Of a DNA stretch of 52,122 nt, positions 1 to 8,247 are shown piece after piece; the stretch's first letter is position 1; each line of letters begins with the position of its first letter. Below the pieces are notes generated by a model. It had not been told where the DNA came from. It worked only from the letters and a program-made list of their open reading frames with translations, and did no database searches. The translations under genes and the position numbers were made by a program. The stretch is from Kofleriaceae bacterium (GTDB lineage: Bacteria > Myxococcota_A > Polyangia > Haliangiales > Haliangiaceae), in the NCBI GenBank assembly GCA_020633495.1, contig JACKDR010000037.1:1-52122 (forward strand). Direction: 5' to 3'.

Positions 1-1491
1 GACGGCGGCGGCGGGTGCACCGGCCCCGGCTGCGCCTGCGGCGATCCGATCGCCGGCGAGACCTGCTGCGGCGACGGCCTCGACAACGACGGCGACGGTC
101 GCACCGACTGCGACGACGCCGACTGCGCGGCGGCGCCGGCGTGCGCCCCCGGGTGCCCGGCGCTGGCGCCGGTCGACGACGCGGCGCTGGCGTTCGAGGC
201 CACGACCAACGTGACCGCGTCGACCACCGCCGACGGCTTCGCCGACGACTACGTCTTCAACCAGGCCGGCACGATCAAGCTCGGCACCCGCCGCGACTGG
301 GGCGGCTCGATCGTGTTCTTCGGCGAGGCCGACGGCTCGCCCGGCGGCAACCGCAGCAACGCGATCGACGGCGCCGACACCGGCCGCGAGGTCCAGATCG
401 CGCTCTACGATCCCGACCGCTGGTACCAGGGCTGCGCGTGGAGCTCGTCCTGCGCGACCGGCAACCCGCCGACGCCGTGCCCGCAGGAGATGACCTACCT
501 GGGCTGGAACCCGGTCCAGGGCGGCAACCGCTGCAACCACGGCTCGGGCACCGACGCGGTGGTCCTGGCCGACGGCGCGATCACGACCACGACCACGCCG
601 CTGTTCTGGAACCCCAACTGGGACCGCCAGGACTGCAGCTCGGCGGCGTGCGGCAACCCCGCGGTCGATCGCCGGCGCGGCGACGTCGAGGTCGTGCAGC
701 GGGTCCGCTTCGTCCGCAGCAACACCGTCGAGCTCAGCTACGCGGTCACCAACCTCGCCGACCTCGACCACGGCAGCGCGATCCAGGAGTTCCCGACCGT
801 CTACGCCGCGTTCGGCCGCCAGGGCACCCCCGACCTCGCCGCGCTGTTCGACTCCACGCAGCACCAGATCGCGATCGATCAGGCCGGCGGCGGCACGTTC
901 CGCTACCGCAACTTCACCAGCGCCAGCGGCTGGGTGACCTTCCAGAACGCCGCCCACGACTACGGCGTCGGCATCTTCTACGAGAACGGCAACCCCTCGT
1001 TCCAGGCCTGGCAGGCCGACGACCCCCACTTCAACAACGTGCGCGCGATGTTCGGGTTCGCCCTGCCCGGCCACGGCCAGGTCCGGGCCCGCGCCTACCT
1101 GATCCTCGGGTCGCTGGCGACGGTCGCGACCGAGGCGGCATGGCTCACCGCGCACCTGGCGCCGTTCGGCAGCCTCGACGTCCCGGCCGCCGGCGCCGAC
1201 GTCAGCGGCGTGGTCGCGGTCCACGGCTGGGCGCTCGACAACCGCGGCGTCGCGGCCGTGCACCTGGTCGTCGACGGCGGCGCGCCGATCGCGCTCGCCT
1301 ACGGCGAGAGCCGCCCCGACGTGTGCCGGGTCTGGCCCGGCTACCCGCGCTGCGCCGCCGGCACGGTCGGCTACGGCGGCAGCTTCGACGCCAGCGCGCT
1401 GCCGCCCAGCGACTGCGGCCACGTCGTCGAGGTCGTCGCCACCGACACCGACGGCAACCAGCGCGTCATCGCGCGCCAGCGGGTGTACTGA
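1..1491 (+). CDS. Secreted MopE-like Cys/Asp-rich protein, 5' end outside the window
   Basis: The reading frame is open from base 1, so the N-terminus and any signal peptide lie upstream. The first 50 residues hold a Ca-binding-like motif (CGDGLDNDGDG followed by TDCDDADC), as in the MopE / putative metal-binding repeats of exported myxobacterial proteins. The middle is a beta-rich domain with paired cysteines that I do not recognise. The last ~100 residues (from about base 1180) form an Ig-like module with the pattern V-x-G-W-A-L-D-N-x-G-V...VDG...RPDVC, often found at the C-terminus of secreted proteins in this phylum. Probably extracellular; the function is unknown. The stop is TGA at 1489-1491, 14 bp from the convergent cupin gene. 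Confidence 0.85.
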   Translation, partial: DGGGGCTGPGCACGDPIAGETCCGDGLDNDGDGRTDCDDADCAAAPACAPGCPALAPVDDAALAFEATTNVTASTTADGFADDYVFNQAGTIKLGTRRDWGGSIVFFGEADGSPGGNRSNAIDGADTGREVQIALYDPDRWYQGCAWSSSCATGNPPTPCPQEMTYLGWNPVQGGNRCNHGSGTDAVVLADGAITTTTTPLFWNPNWDRQDCSSAACGNPAVDRRRGDVEVVQRVRFVRSNTVELSYAVTNLADLDHGSAIQEFPTVYAAFGRQGTPDLAALFDSTQHQIAIDQAGGGTFRYRNFTSASGWVTFQNAAHDYGVGIFYENGNPSFQAWQADDPHFNNVRAMFGFALPGHGQVRARAYLILGSLATVATEAAWLTAHLAPFGSLDVPAAGADVSGVVAVHGWALDNRGVAAVHLVVDGGAPIALAYGESRPDVCRVWPGYPRCAAGTVGYGGSFDASALPPSDCGHVVEVVATDTDGNQRVIARQRVY

Positions 1492-1505
1492 GCGCGCCGC
1501 GTCGC

Positions 1506-2060
1506 CTAGCGACGCCGCCGCGGCCCCTTCTTGGCGGTCCGGCGACGCACCGGCTCCGGCGCCGGTGCGTCGCCGGGTTCGCCTTCCCAGTAGTCGCGGC
1601 GGGCGCCGCGATCGTAGATCTCGCCGAGGGCGCGCACGTTGACCTTGTCGGTGTCGGTGTAGACGCAGACGTCGTGCGGCAGGCTCTCGCCGACCACCAG
1701 GTAGCGGGCCACGCGATCGCCGTCGTTGATCAGACAGTGCCCGGCGGCCTGGCCGGCGGGGAACGACACGAAGTCGCCCGCCTTCATCCGGTGGCGGGCG
1801 TCGCCGAGGCGCAGCGTGACCTCGCCGTCGAGGACGTAGATGTGCTCCTCCTCCGACAGGTGGTAGTGCGCCGGGCACGACTGCTTGCCCGGCGGCAGCT
1901 CCTCGATCAAGACGCCGACGTGGGCGCCCGCGCGCGTGCTCGACAGGACCCGGACCCGGCCGCCGAACCGCGCGCCGTGCGCCCACGGCGCCCAGGCGAT
2001 CCGGCTGGTGGCGATCGGCGGTCGAGGAGTGGTTCGCTTCGGCGGCTTCGTCCTGGTCAT
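1506..2060 (-). CDS. Cupin-domain protein
   Basis: 184-residue protein with a single cupin barrel in the middle. Motif 1 reads HYHLSEEEHIYVLDGE (HxH...E...G) and motif 2 reads GDFVSFPAGQAAGH (G...PxG..H), so the three-His/one-Glu metal site is intact. The C-terminus is basic (RRRTAKKGPRRRR). The start ATG at 2060 has AGGTGATGAG directly in front, a plausible Shine-Dalgarno site. It is the last gene of a leftward group with the acetyltransferase 73 bp upstream. The substrate cannot be read from sequence; cupins of this length are often sugar-binding or small-molecule enzymes. The longer open frame running through to 3473 is a frame coincidence. Confidence 0.85.
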   Translation of the reverse strand: MTRTKPPKRTTPRPPIATSRIAWAPWAHGARFGGRVRVLSSTRAGAHVGVLIEELPPGKQSCPAHYHLSEEEHIYVLDGEVTLRLGDARHRMKAGDFVSFPAGQAAGHCLINDGDRVARYLVVGESLPHDVCVYTDTDKVNVRALGEIYDRGARRDYWEGEPGDAPAPEPVRRRTAKKGPRRRR

Positions 2061-2133
2061 CTCATCACCTCGCGGGCTGGTCACGGTCGCACGCGCCGGC
2101 GAGCCGCGCCGGCGCGCGGGCGACGTCGGCGGG

Positions 2134-2583
2134 CTACGGCTGGCGCAGCAGCGCCGAGTCGGCCTCGACGAAGCCGTGGCGCACGTAGAAGCCGCGCGCG
2201 TAGCTGTCGCGGCTGCGGCGGGTCGACACCTCGATGCGGACGCAGCCGAGGCCGCGGGCGAGCTCGAGCGCCTGGTCGAGCAGGAACGAGCCCAGCCCCT
2301 GGCCGCGGTGATCGGCGTCGACCGCGAGCTCGTCGATCGTCGCGAGCCGGCCGCCGAGGTGGATCTGCGGCCGGTGCGAGACCGCGACGTAGCCGACGAC
2401 GCGGACGCCCTCGGCGATGACGAACACCGCCGCCTCGGGGTGGCGGACGACCTGCGTGAAGGTCTCGGTGAAGCCGCGACCGTCGCTGGCGTAGCCGAGC
2501 TGCTCGACGAGCGCGCCGACGCCGGCGGCGTCGCCGGGCCGGGCCCGCCGGAGCTCGAGGCCGCGGGGCAACCTGATCTGCAT
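2134..2583 (-). CDS. GNAT family N-acetyltransferase
   Basis: 149 residues spanning a complete GNAT fold: an N-terminal strand-helix (LELRRARPGDAAGVGALVEQ), beta4 (IDELAVDADHRGQGLGSFLL) carrying the acetyl-CoA pyrophosphate loop RGQGLGS, and the beta5/alpha4 end (YARGFYVRHGFVEAD). This resembles small-molecule acetyltransferases. The start ATG at 2583 has CACAAT six bases upstream and no Shine-Dalgarno site. It lies 36 bp after the sugar-kinase stop on the same strand. The substrate is unknown. Confidence 0.9.
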   Translation of the reverse strand: MQIRLPRGLELRRARPGDAAGVGALVEQLGYASDGRGFTETFTQVVRHPEAAVFVIAEGVRVVGYVAVSHRPQIHLGGRLATIDELAVDADHRGQGLGSFLLDQALELARGLGCVRIEVSTRRSRDSYARGFYVRHGFVEADSALLRQP

Positions 2584-2619
2584 CGGCCGATTGTGCCCCA
2601 GCCGCGGCCCGGACGCGCC

Positions 2620-3473
2620 TCACCGGGCCGGGCGCGCGCCGGCCCCGGGCAGCGGCCGCTGGGCGGCGAGCGGGTCGATGCTCGCCAGGACCGCGGCGCC
2701 GTGGGCCGCGGCCCGGGTCGCCGCCGCGACGGGCGTGGCGCCGGCGGCGGGTGGTAGACGAAGGCGCCGGCGAAGCTGTCGCCGGCGCCGTACGCGCCGC
2801 CGCGCACGATCGTCGGCGGCGCCGCGAACGCTACGGCCGCGCCCGCGGTGTGGACGACGCCGCCGCGCGGGCCGTCGGTCATGATCAGCGCCGCGGGCGG
2901 CGGCGCGTAGTCGGCCAGCGTGCTGACCTCGCGGGGATCCGAGCGGCTGCCGACGACGGCGTCGAGGCGCACGCCGGCGGCGGCGATCGCCGGCTGCCGG
3001 CGCGCCGTCGCGATCAGCAGGCGGGCGGCGCGCGCCCGGGCCAGGATCGCGGCGTCATCGGCGGTGAAGTAGACGGCGTCGAGCTCGCCCAGCAGGTCCC
3101 ACGGCAGCGGATCGTCGGCCCGCGGGTGCAGCGGCTGACCGACCACCGCGATCGTGCGCTCGCCGGACGGATCGATCATGACGAGGTCGCGGGTGTGGGC
3201 GGCGCGGCGCCGCGCGGCGTGCACGGTGGCGGCGGCGCCGGCGAGCTGGTCGGCGACGAACGCCGCGGCGTCGTCGTCGCCGAGCGCGGTGAACAGGTGG
3301 ACCTCGGCGTCGCTGGCGACCAGCTGCCAGAACGCGACGCCGCCGCCACCGCCGGCGATGGTCACCGGCGCCTCGAGGTGGGTGATGTCGCCGGCCTGCG
3401 GGATCGCCGGGACCCGGCCCAGCGTGACGTGCTCGACGTGGCCGATCACGGCGATGCGGAGGCGGCGCGTCAC
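2620..3473 (-). CDS. PfkB-family carbohydrate kinase, frameshifted near the 3' end
   Basis: The GTG start at 3473 opens an ~284-residue ribokinase-like protein. The N-terminus IAVIGHVEHVTLGRVP and a glycine-rich sugar-binding segment match PfkB enzymes, and the ATP-site/catalytic-base motif GAYGAGDSFAGAFVYH is present. Just after FVYH (about 2745-2757) the frame is lost. Read in the +1 frame, the sequence continues with a convincing PfkB C-terminus (ATPVAAATRAAAHGAAVLAS) to a TGA at 2620-2622. The span of 854 nt is one base short of a multiple of three, so one missing base explains it. It would phosphorylate a sugar or nucleoside. It heads a leftward group with the acetyltransferase and cupin. 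Confidence 0.85.
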
Positions 3474-3485
3474 CCAGGCAGCCTA
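3474..3485 (-). promoter_or_regulatory. Leaderless-type -10 box of the PfkB gene
   Basis: On the minus strand TAGGCT (3485-3480) is followed by six bases and then GTG at 3473. There is no Shine-Dalgarno site and no recognisable -35. Confidence 0.5.
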
Positions 3486-3623
3486 CACGGGACGCCCGGC
3501 GACCGCACAACCTCGCGAGATCGCACGGCGGCGCCCCGGCGCCGCGGCCCGCGCGGCGCGGACCGCGACGGCGACCGGTCGATTCGATGATCGCACGCGG
3601 CGCGATCCGCGGCGTACCTGGAC

Positions 3624-4901
3624 ATGACGCCCTCCTTCGCTCGTGTCCTCGCCTCGATCGCCAGCCTCGGGCTGGTCGCGACCGCCGCCGCCGCGTGCAC
3701 CGGGGGCGATGACCCCGGCGGCGGTCCCGACGCCGGCCGCGATCCGGTCCCCTTCGACACCCCCTACGTGGCGCCCGCGGATCGCATCGATCCGGTCGAC
3801 GCCGCGACCTGGGACGACGCCGCGTTCCGGGCCCTCGGCGCGGCGCGCGCGGCCGCGCCGCCGACGCTGCCCGCCACCGCCGCGGCGCGCTACGTGTCGG
3901 CGGCGACCGGCGACGACGGCAACGACGGCTCCGCGGCCGCGCCGTGGCAGACGCTGCACCACGCCGCCGAGGTGGTCGAGCCCGACACGACCGTGTGGAT
4001 CGACGCCAGCGGCGACTACCAGGGCGGCGTGCGGCTGGCCCGCGGCGGCCGCGACGGCGCCTGGGTCGTGTTCGCCGCGATGCCCGGGACGCGGCCGCGG
4101 GTGGTCGGCGATCCCGACAGCGACGCGGTCATCGAGGTCGACGCCAGCTGGGTGGTGGTGGCCGGCCTCGAGATCGCGGACCACCAGCGGGCCGGGCTCG
4201 CCGACACCTACGGCATCGACGTCGAGCCCAGCGCCGGCGACCTCGCCCACGTCCAGATCCTGAGCAACCTCGTCCACGACATCGGCCCCGGCGTCATCGA
4301 CGCGCCGTCGTGCGCCTACGACGGCCACGGCATCATCGCGCAGGCGGAGGGCTACCGCATCGCGGCGCTGACGATCGACGGCAACGAGGTCCACGACGTC
4401 TACGCGGGCTCGAGCGAGGTCGTCGTGGTCAACGGGCTGGTCGAGGGCTTCCGGGTCACGCGCAACTACGTCCACGACGTCGACAACATCGCGATCGACA
4501 TCATCGGCTACGAGCGGAGCCCGGTCGAGACCACCACGGACGGCCTGGTCGCCGACAACGTCGTGCTCGACGCGTCGAACTACTGGCCGTACTGCACCCG
4601 CGGCAACTGCGCCTACCCCGCCGGCGACGAGTCGTCCGACGGCATCTACGTCGACGGCGGCGCCGATCTGGTCATCGAGCACAACGTCGTCGGCCGCGCC
4701 GATCACGGCATCGAGCTGCAGTCGGAGAACGGCGAGCTGATCCGCGACGCCGAGGTCCGCTTCAACCTGGTGTTCAACAGCAACTACCGCAACCTCACGA
4801 TCGGGGCGTCGGAGCGGACCTCCGAGCACGACAACGTGCTGCTCGACGAGCCCCGCCTGGACGACCCGGTGCTGGCGTCGTGCGCGCCGCTGTCGCCGTG
4901 A
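3624..4901 (+). CDS. Lipoprotein with right-handed parallel beta-helix
   Basis: 425 residues. The signal peptide ends in a lipobox (ATAAAAC, Cys at about residue 24) followed by a Gly/Asp-rich linker, so the mature protein should be a surface or periplasmic lipoprotein. After RYVSAATGDDGNDGS..PWQTLHHA, the classic entry of pectate-lyase-like helices, come repeated rungs with VxGLEI, ILSNLVHDI, LTIDGNEVHDV, VTRNYVHDV and LVIEHNVV, the N-x-V-h-D pattern of NosD/Right-handed-helix repeats. Catalytic residues of a particular lyase family cannot be assigned; polysaccharide binding or cleavage is likely. It is divergent from the PfkB gene across 150 bp. The upstream TACCTG is only 3 bp from ATG, so the promoter is unclear. 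Confidence 0.88.
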   Translation: MTPSFARVLASIASLGLVATAAAACTGGDDPGGGPDAGRDPVPFDTPYVAPADRIDPVDAATWDDAAFRALGAARAAAPPTLPATAAARYVSAATGDDGNDGSAAAPWQTLHHAAEVVEPDTTVWIDASGDYQGGVRLARGGRDGAWVVFAAMPGTRPRVVGDPDSDAVIEVDASWVVVAGLEIADHQRAGLADTYGIDVEPSAGDLAHVQILSNLVHDIGPGVIDAPSCAYDGHGIIAQAEGYRIAALTIDGNEVHDVYAGSSEVVVVNGLVEGFRVTRNYVHDVDNIAIDIIGYERSPVETTTDGLVADNVVLDASNYWPYCTRGNCAYPAGDESSDGIYVDGGADLVIEHNVVGRADHGIELQSENGELIRDAEVRFNLVFNSNYRNLTIGASERTSEHDNVLLDEPRLDDPVLASCAPLSP

Positions 4902-4994
4902 TCCCCCGCTGATCTCACGCACCTGGCGGCGCCCGGTCGATTTCGTGATCGCGGCGGCGCCCGGTTCGCGCGAACCCCTCTGAAAGGACACTCC

Positions 4995-7607
4995 ATGACC
5001 TGCCATCGCTTCCTCCGCGCGGCCGCCGCGCTCGCCTCGCTCACGCTCGCCGGGACCGCCGGCTGCGCCGGCCCCTCCGGCGACGACTGCGTCGCCACCA
5101 ACCAGGACGAGGCCCTCGCCTGCCTCGGCGTCCCCGCCGACGACGCGCCCCGCCACGACGTCGGCGGCGCCCCGCTGCCCGAGAGCTACGCGCCGCTGGG
5201 CGAGACCAAGGCGGTGGGCGTCAGCGCCGAGCTGTTCCTGGTCGGCATGCAGATCGCGCCGCCGACCCCGACCGGCCCCGGCGCGCTGCTGCCCAACCAC
5301 GCCGTCACGGTCGCGCTGTCGGACGACGCCTCCGGCGCGCTCGGCACCACCGTCCTGGACGCGGTGCCGCCCGGCGCGACCTGGGAGACCGACGCCACGT
5401 CGCCCAACCCGTCGGGCCAGTCGACCCGCGCCGCCGCCGCCGCGGATCTCGACGGCGCCGGCCAGGCCCGCCCGGTGGTCGCCTACCTCGACACCTCGGA
5501 CCCCGCCGACGCCGGCGTCGTCTTCGTCGAGCGGGTCGGCGCCGCCGCGCCGCAGCCGGTCGTGACCGTGGCCGACGCCCGCGACGTCGCGCTCGAGGCC
5601 GCCGACGTCGACGGCGACGGCGAGGACGAGCTGGTCCTCGGCGTCACCAGCCCGGCCGGCGGGCGGGTCTACGTGCTCGACGTCGACGCCGCCGGCCGCT
5701 TCGCGCCGATCGACGGCGCGACCCTGACCCTGCCGGCGGTGGCGGGCGGCGCGTCGTCGCTGGAGCTGGCGGCCGGCAACCTCGACCGCGACCGCGGCGA
5801 CGAGCTCGCGATCGTCTTCAACGAGGAGGGCAACGGCGGCGCCAGCGCCTACACCGTGCTCGACGACGCCAGCGCCGGGTTCGCCCCGCTGATCACCGAC
5901 GCCGCGCTGCGCGTCCTCGACGGCGGCAGCTTCACCGCGGTGGTCGCCGACGTCGCGATCGGCGACGTCGACGCCGACGGCAAGGGCGAGGTGGTCCTGG
6001 GCGGCCTCACCGAGCTGACGACGCGCAGCTGCTACGCGCCGCGCCACGTCTACCTGGTGCTCGACGACGCCGGCGACGCGCCGGCGCCGCTGGCGCCGAT
6101 CGCGCAAAAGTCCGAGACGCGGCGCTACGCGCCGTCGAGCGGGTGCGACGAGATCACCGTGAACCTGGCGGCCCGCCACGTCTTCGTCAACACGCTCGAC
6201 GTCGACGGCGACGGCGTCGACGAGATCCAGGCCAACCTGGCCGTCTTCGACGACCTGCGGGGCGGCGCCCTGACCGAGCGCTACACGATCGATCCGGCCG
6301 TGCTCGCCGGCGCCGACGGTCGCGGCGGCTCGGCGCTGGTGCCGTCGACCACGGCGATGACGGTCGCCGACATCGACGGCAACGGTCGCGACGAGCTGCT
6401 GATCTACGCCCAGCACCAGCCGCGGGTGGTGGTGTGGGGGCTCGACGGCCCCGACCTCGACACCGCGGTCTTCCGCCAGGAGCTGACGCTGCCGACCCAG
6501 CGCTCCAACTTCCAGGACCGGATCTTCCCGATCGTCCTGCCGGTCAACGTCGACGACGACGGCGCCGTGCTGAAGTACTCGGCGGCGACCCACCGCTTCG
6601 TCTTCACCGAGCCGGTGATCATCGCGGCGGTGGCCGCGGCGCCCTGCGCCGAGGGCATCGGCCAGCACCTCGACGCCTGCACGACCTCCTACGGGCTGTC
6701 GCAGGCGGCAACCGGCGGCGCCGACGCCACCGTCACGGTGTCCGCCGGCGAGTTCATCTCGTTCGAGGCCAAGGACCCGTTCCTCGGCATCGGCGCCGAG
6801 GGCAAGGCCAGCGTCACCGCGTCGGCGTCGTTCTCGGCGAGCCGGGCCTACCAGCTCGAGGAGACCGTCGAGTACACGACCGGGCCGCTCGAGGACACCG
6901 TCATCTTCACGACCGTGCCGCTCGACCAGTACACCTACACGATCGTCGCCCACCCGGACCCCGAGCTGGTCGGCACGACCGTGACCGTCAACCTGCCGCG
7001 CGCGCCGGTGACGCTGCAGGTCGAGCGCACCTTCTACAACGCCCACGTCGCGCCGGGCAGCTTCCAGGTCGGGCCCAACGTCTTCTTCCATACCCCGGGC
7101 CAGCTCGACAGCTACCCCACCGAGGACGACGCCGACGTGCTCATCGACACCGGCGGCCGGGCCCGGCTCGGCCCGCTGGGCGAGCTGGTCGACCTCGCCG
7201 GCGAGCCCCTCGGCGACCTCGTCGACCACCTGCTGGGCGCGGGCCTCAAGTCGAGCCGGCCGATCACCGTCGGCCAGGGCGGCGGCGAGACCACGACCGA
7301 GATCGCGTTCACGGAGTCGACCGAGTACCGCGCCGGCGCCGAGATCTCCTTCGAGGCCGAGCTGGCCGTGACCGGCGGCGGCGTCGGCGTCGGCGAGACC
7401 ATCGGCGGCAGCGTCGGCGCCGGGCTGTCCTGGGGGACCAGCTCGTCGACGATCTACCGCGGCAGCATCGGCGCCATCGACGGCGATCACTTCGCCGACA
7501 ACCTCTACAGCGCCGGCCTGTTCACCTACGTCTACAACTACGGCGATCCCCAGGCGCCGCAGTTCGAGGTGGTGAGCTACTGGGTCGACCGGCAGGGCGC
7601 GCCGTGA
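4995..7607 (+). CDS. Lipoprotein with FG-GAP/VCBS-type repeats and a beta-rich C-terminal module
   Basis: 870 residues with a lipoprotein signal (LAGTAGC, Cys about residue 24). Residues ~140-490 carry at least four Ca-binding FG-GAP-like loops (VDGDGEDEL, VDADGKGEV, VDGDGVDEI, IDGNGRDEL), the blades of an integrin-like beta-propeller. The last ~330 residues are different: long alternating Ser/Thr stretches (KASVTASASFSAS, AEISFEAELAVTG, GLSWGTSSSTIYRGSIGAI) ending in LYSAGLFTYVYNYGD. That amphipathic pattern resembles bacterial beta-pore-forming or adhesion modules, but no family is certain. The ATG at 4995 has AAAGGA (4983-4988) at good spacing, one of few leadered genes here. It follows the beta-helix lipoprotein by 93 bp. 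Confidence 0.9.
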   Translation: MTCHRFLRAAAALASLTLAGTAGCAGPSGDDCVATNQDEALACLGVPADDAPRHDVGGAPLPESYAPLGETKAVGVSAELFLVGMQIAPPTPTGPGALLPNHAVTVALSDDASGALGTTVLDAVPPGATWETDATSPNPSGQSTRAAAAADLDGAGQARPVVAYLDTSDPADAGVVFVERVGAAAPQPVVTVADARDVALEAADVDGDGEDELVLGVTSPAGGRVYVLDVDAAGRFAPIDGATLTLPAVAGGASSLELAAGNLDRDRGDELAIVFNEEGNGGASAYTVLDDASAGFAPLITDAALRVLDGGSFTAVVADVAIGDVDADGKGEVVLGGLTELTTRSCYAPRHVYLVLDDAGDAPAPLAPIAQKSETRRYAPSSGCDEITVNLAARHVFVNTLDVDGDGVDEIQANLAVFDDLRGGALTERYTIDPAVLAGADGRGGSALVPSTTAMTVADIDGNGRDELLIYAQHQPRVVVWGLDGPDLDTAVFRQELTLPTQRSNFQDRIFPIVLPVNVDDDGAVLKYSAATHRFVFTEPVIIAAVAAAPCAEGIGQHLDACTTSYGLSQAATGGADATVTVSAGEFISFEAKDPFLGIGAEGKASVTASASFSASRAYQLEETVEYTTGPLEDTVIFTTVPLDQYTYTIVAHPDPELVGTTVTVNLPRAPVTLQVERTFYNAHVAPGSFQVGPNVFFHTPGQLDSYPTEDDADVLIDTGGRARLGPLGELVDLAGEPLGDLVDHLLGAGLKSSRPITVGQGGGETTTEIAFTESTEYRAGAEISFEAELAVTGGGVGVGETIGGSVGAGLSWGTSSSTIYRGSIGAIDGDHFADNLYSAGLFTYVYNYGDPQAPQFEVVSYWVDRQGAP

Positions 7608-7655
7608 TCGCGGCGGGCGCCGGCGCTGCGGGTCGCGCGGGGCGAGGATGGGACG

Positions 7656-7668
7656 TACACTGCGGACG
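7656..7668 (+). promoter_or_regulatory. Leaderless-type -10 box of the ECF sigma factor
   Basis: TACACT (7656-7661) lies seven bases before ATG 7669. An in-frame ATG at 7648 would sit upstream of this box, so 7669 is the better start. Confidence 0.5.
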
Positions 7669-8247
7669 ATGGGCGCCGATGCCAGCGTCACCGAGCTGCT
7701 CGGCGAGCTCGCGGGCGGCGACGGCACGGTCTACGACCGCGTCTTCACCCTCGTCTACGAGCAGCTGCACCGCATCGCCGGCGCCCAGCTGGCGCGCGAG
7801 CGCCCCGGCCACACGGTGAGCCCGACGGTGCTGGTCCACGAGGCGTACCTCCACCTGGTCGACCAGACCCGCGCCACCTTCGCGAGCCGCGCCCACTTCC
7901 TGTCGGTCGCCGCGCTCGCGATGCGGCGCATCCTGGTCGACCACGCGGTGGCGCGGCGCGCCCTCAAGCGCGGCGGCGGCGACCGCGTGCTGACGTTCGA
8001 CGAGGAGGCCGGCGCCGGGGCCGGCGGCGGCGGCGCGGCGTCGTTCGCCGACGTCCTCGCCATCGACGGCCTGCTCGAGCGGCTGGCGACCGCGCACCCG
8101 CGACCGGCGCGGGTCGTGGTGTGCCGGATCTTCGGCGGCCTGACCGACGCCGAGATCGCGGGCGCGCTCGACGTCGCGGTGCCGACGGTGCGGCGCGACT
8201 GGCGGTTCGCCCGGGCCTGGCTGACCCGGGCCCTGGAGGCGGGATGA
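7669..8247 (+). CDS. ECF-type RNA polymerase sigma factor
   Basis: 192 residues from ATG 7669. The N-terminal half matches region 2 of the ECF-like family that pairs with Planctomycete/Myxococcota kinases: LVYEQLHRIAGAQLARERPGHTVSPTVLVHEAYLHLVDQ, then FLSVAALAMRRILVDHAVARRA. The C-terminal half is region 4 with a helix-turn-helix (LTDAEIAGALDVAVPTVRRDWRFARAWL) that reads -35 promoter DNA. Its last codon overlaps the kinase start as ATGA (8244-8247), so the two are translationally coupled. Inference: the adjacent TPR kinase phosphorylates or gates this sigma factor, since no anti-sigma gene is present. Confidence 0.93.
   Translation: MGADASVTELLGELAGGDGTVYDRVFTLVYEQLHRIAGAQLARERPGHTVSPTVLVHEAYLHLVDQTRATFASRAHFLSVAALAMRRILVDHAVARRALKRGGGDRVLTFDEEAGAGAGGGGAASFADVLAIDGLLERLATAHPRPARVVVCRIFGGLTDAEIAGALDVAVPTVRRDWRFARAWLTRALEAG

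Noticed and set aside
3600..3624. Leaderless -10 (TACCTG) for the beta-helix lipoprotein
   Set aside because: It ends only 3 bp before ATG, too close for the pattern seen elsewhere.
3483..7727. A 1,414-codon minus-strand open frame
   Set aside because: It is a shadow of the two lipoprotein genes, whose signal peptides and repeats are unmistakable on the plus strand.
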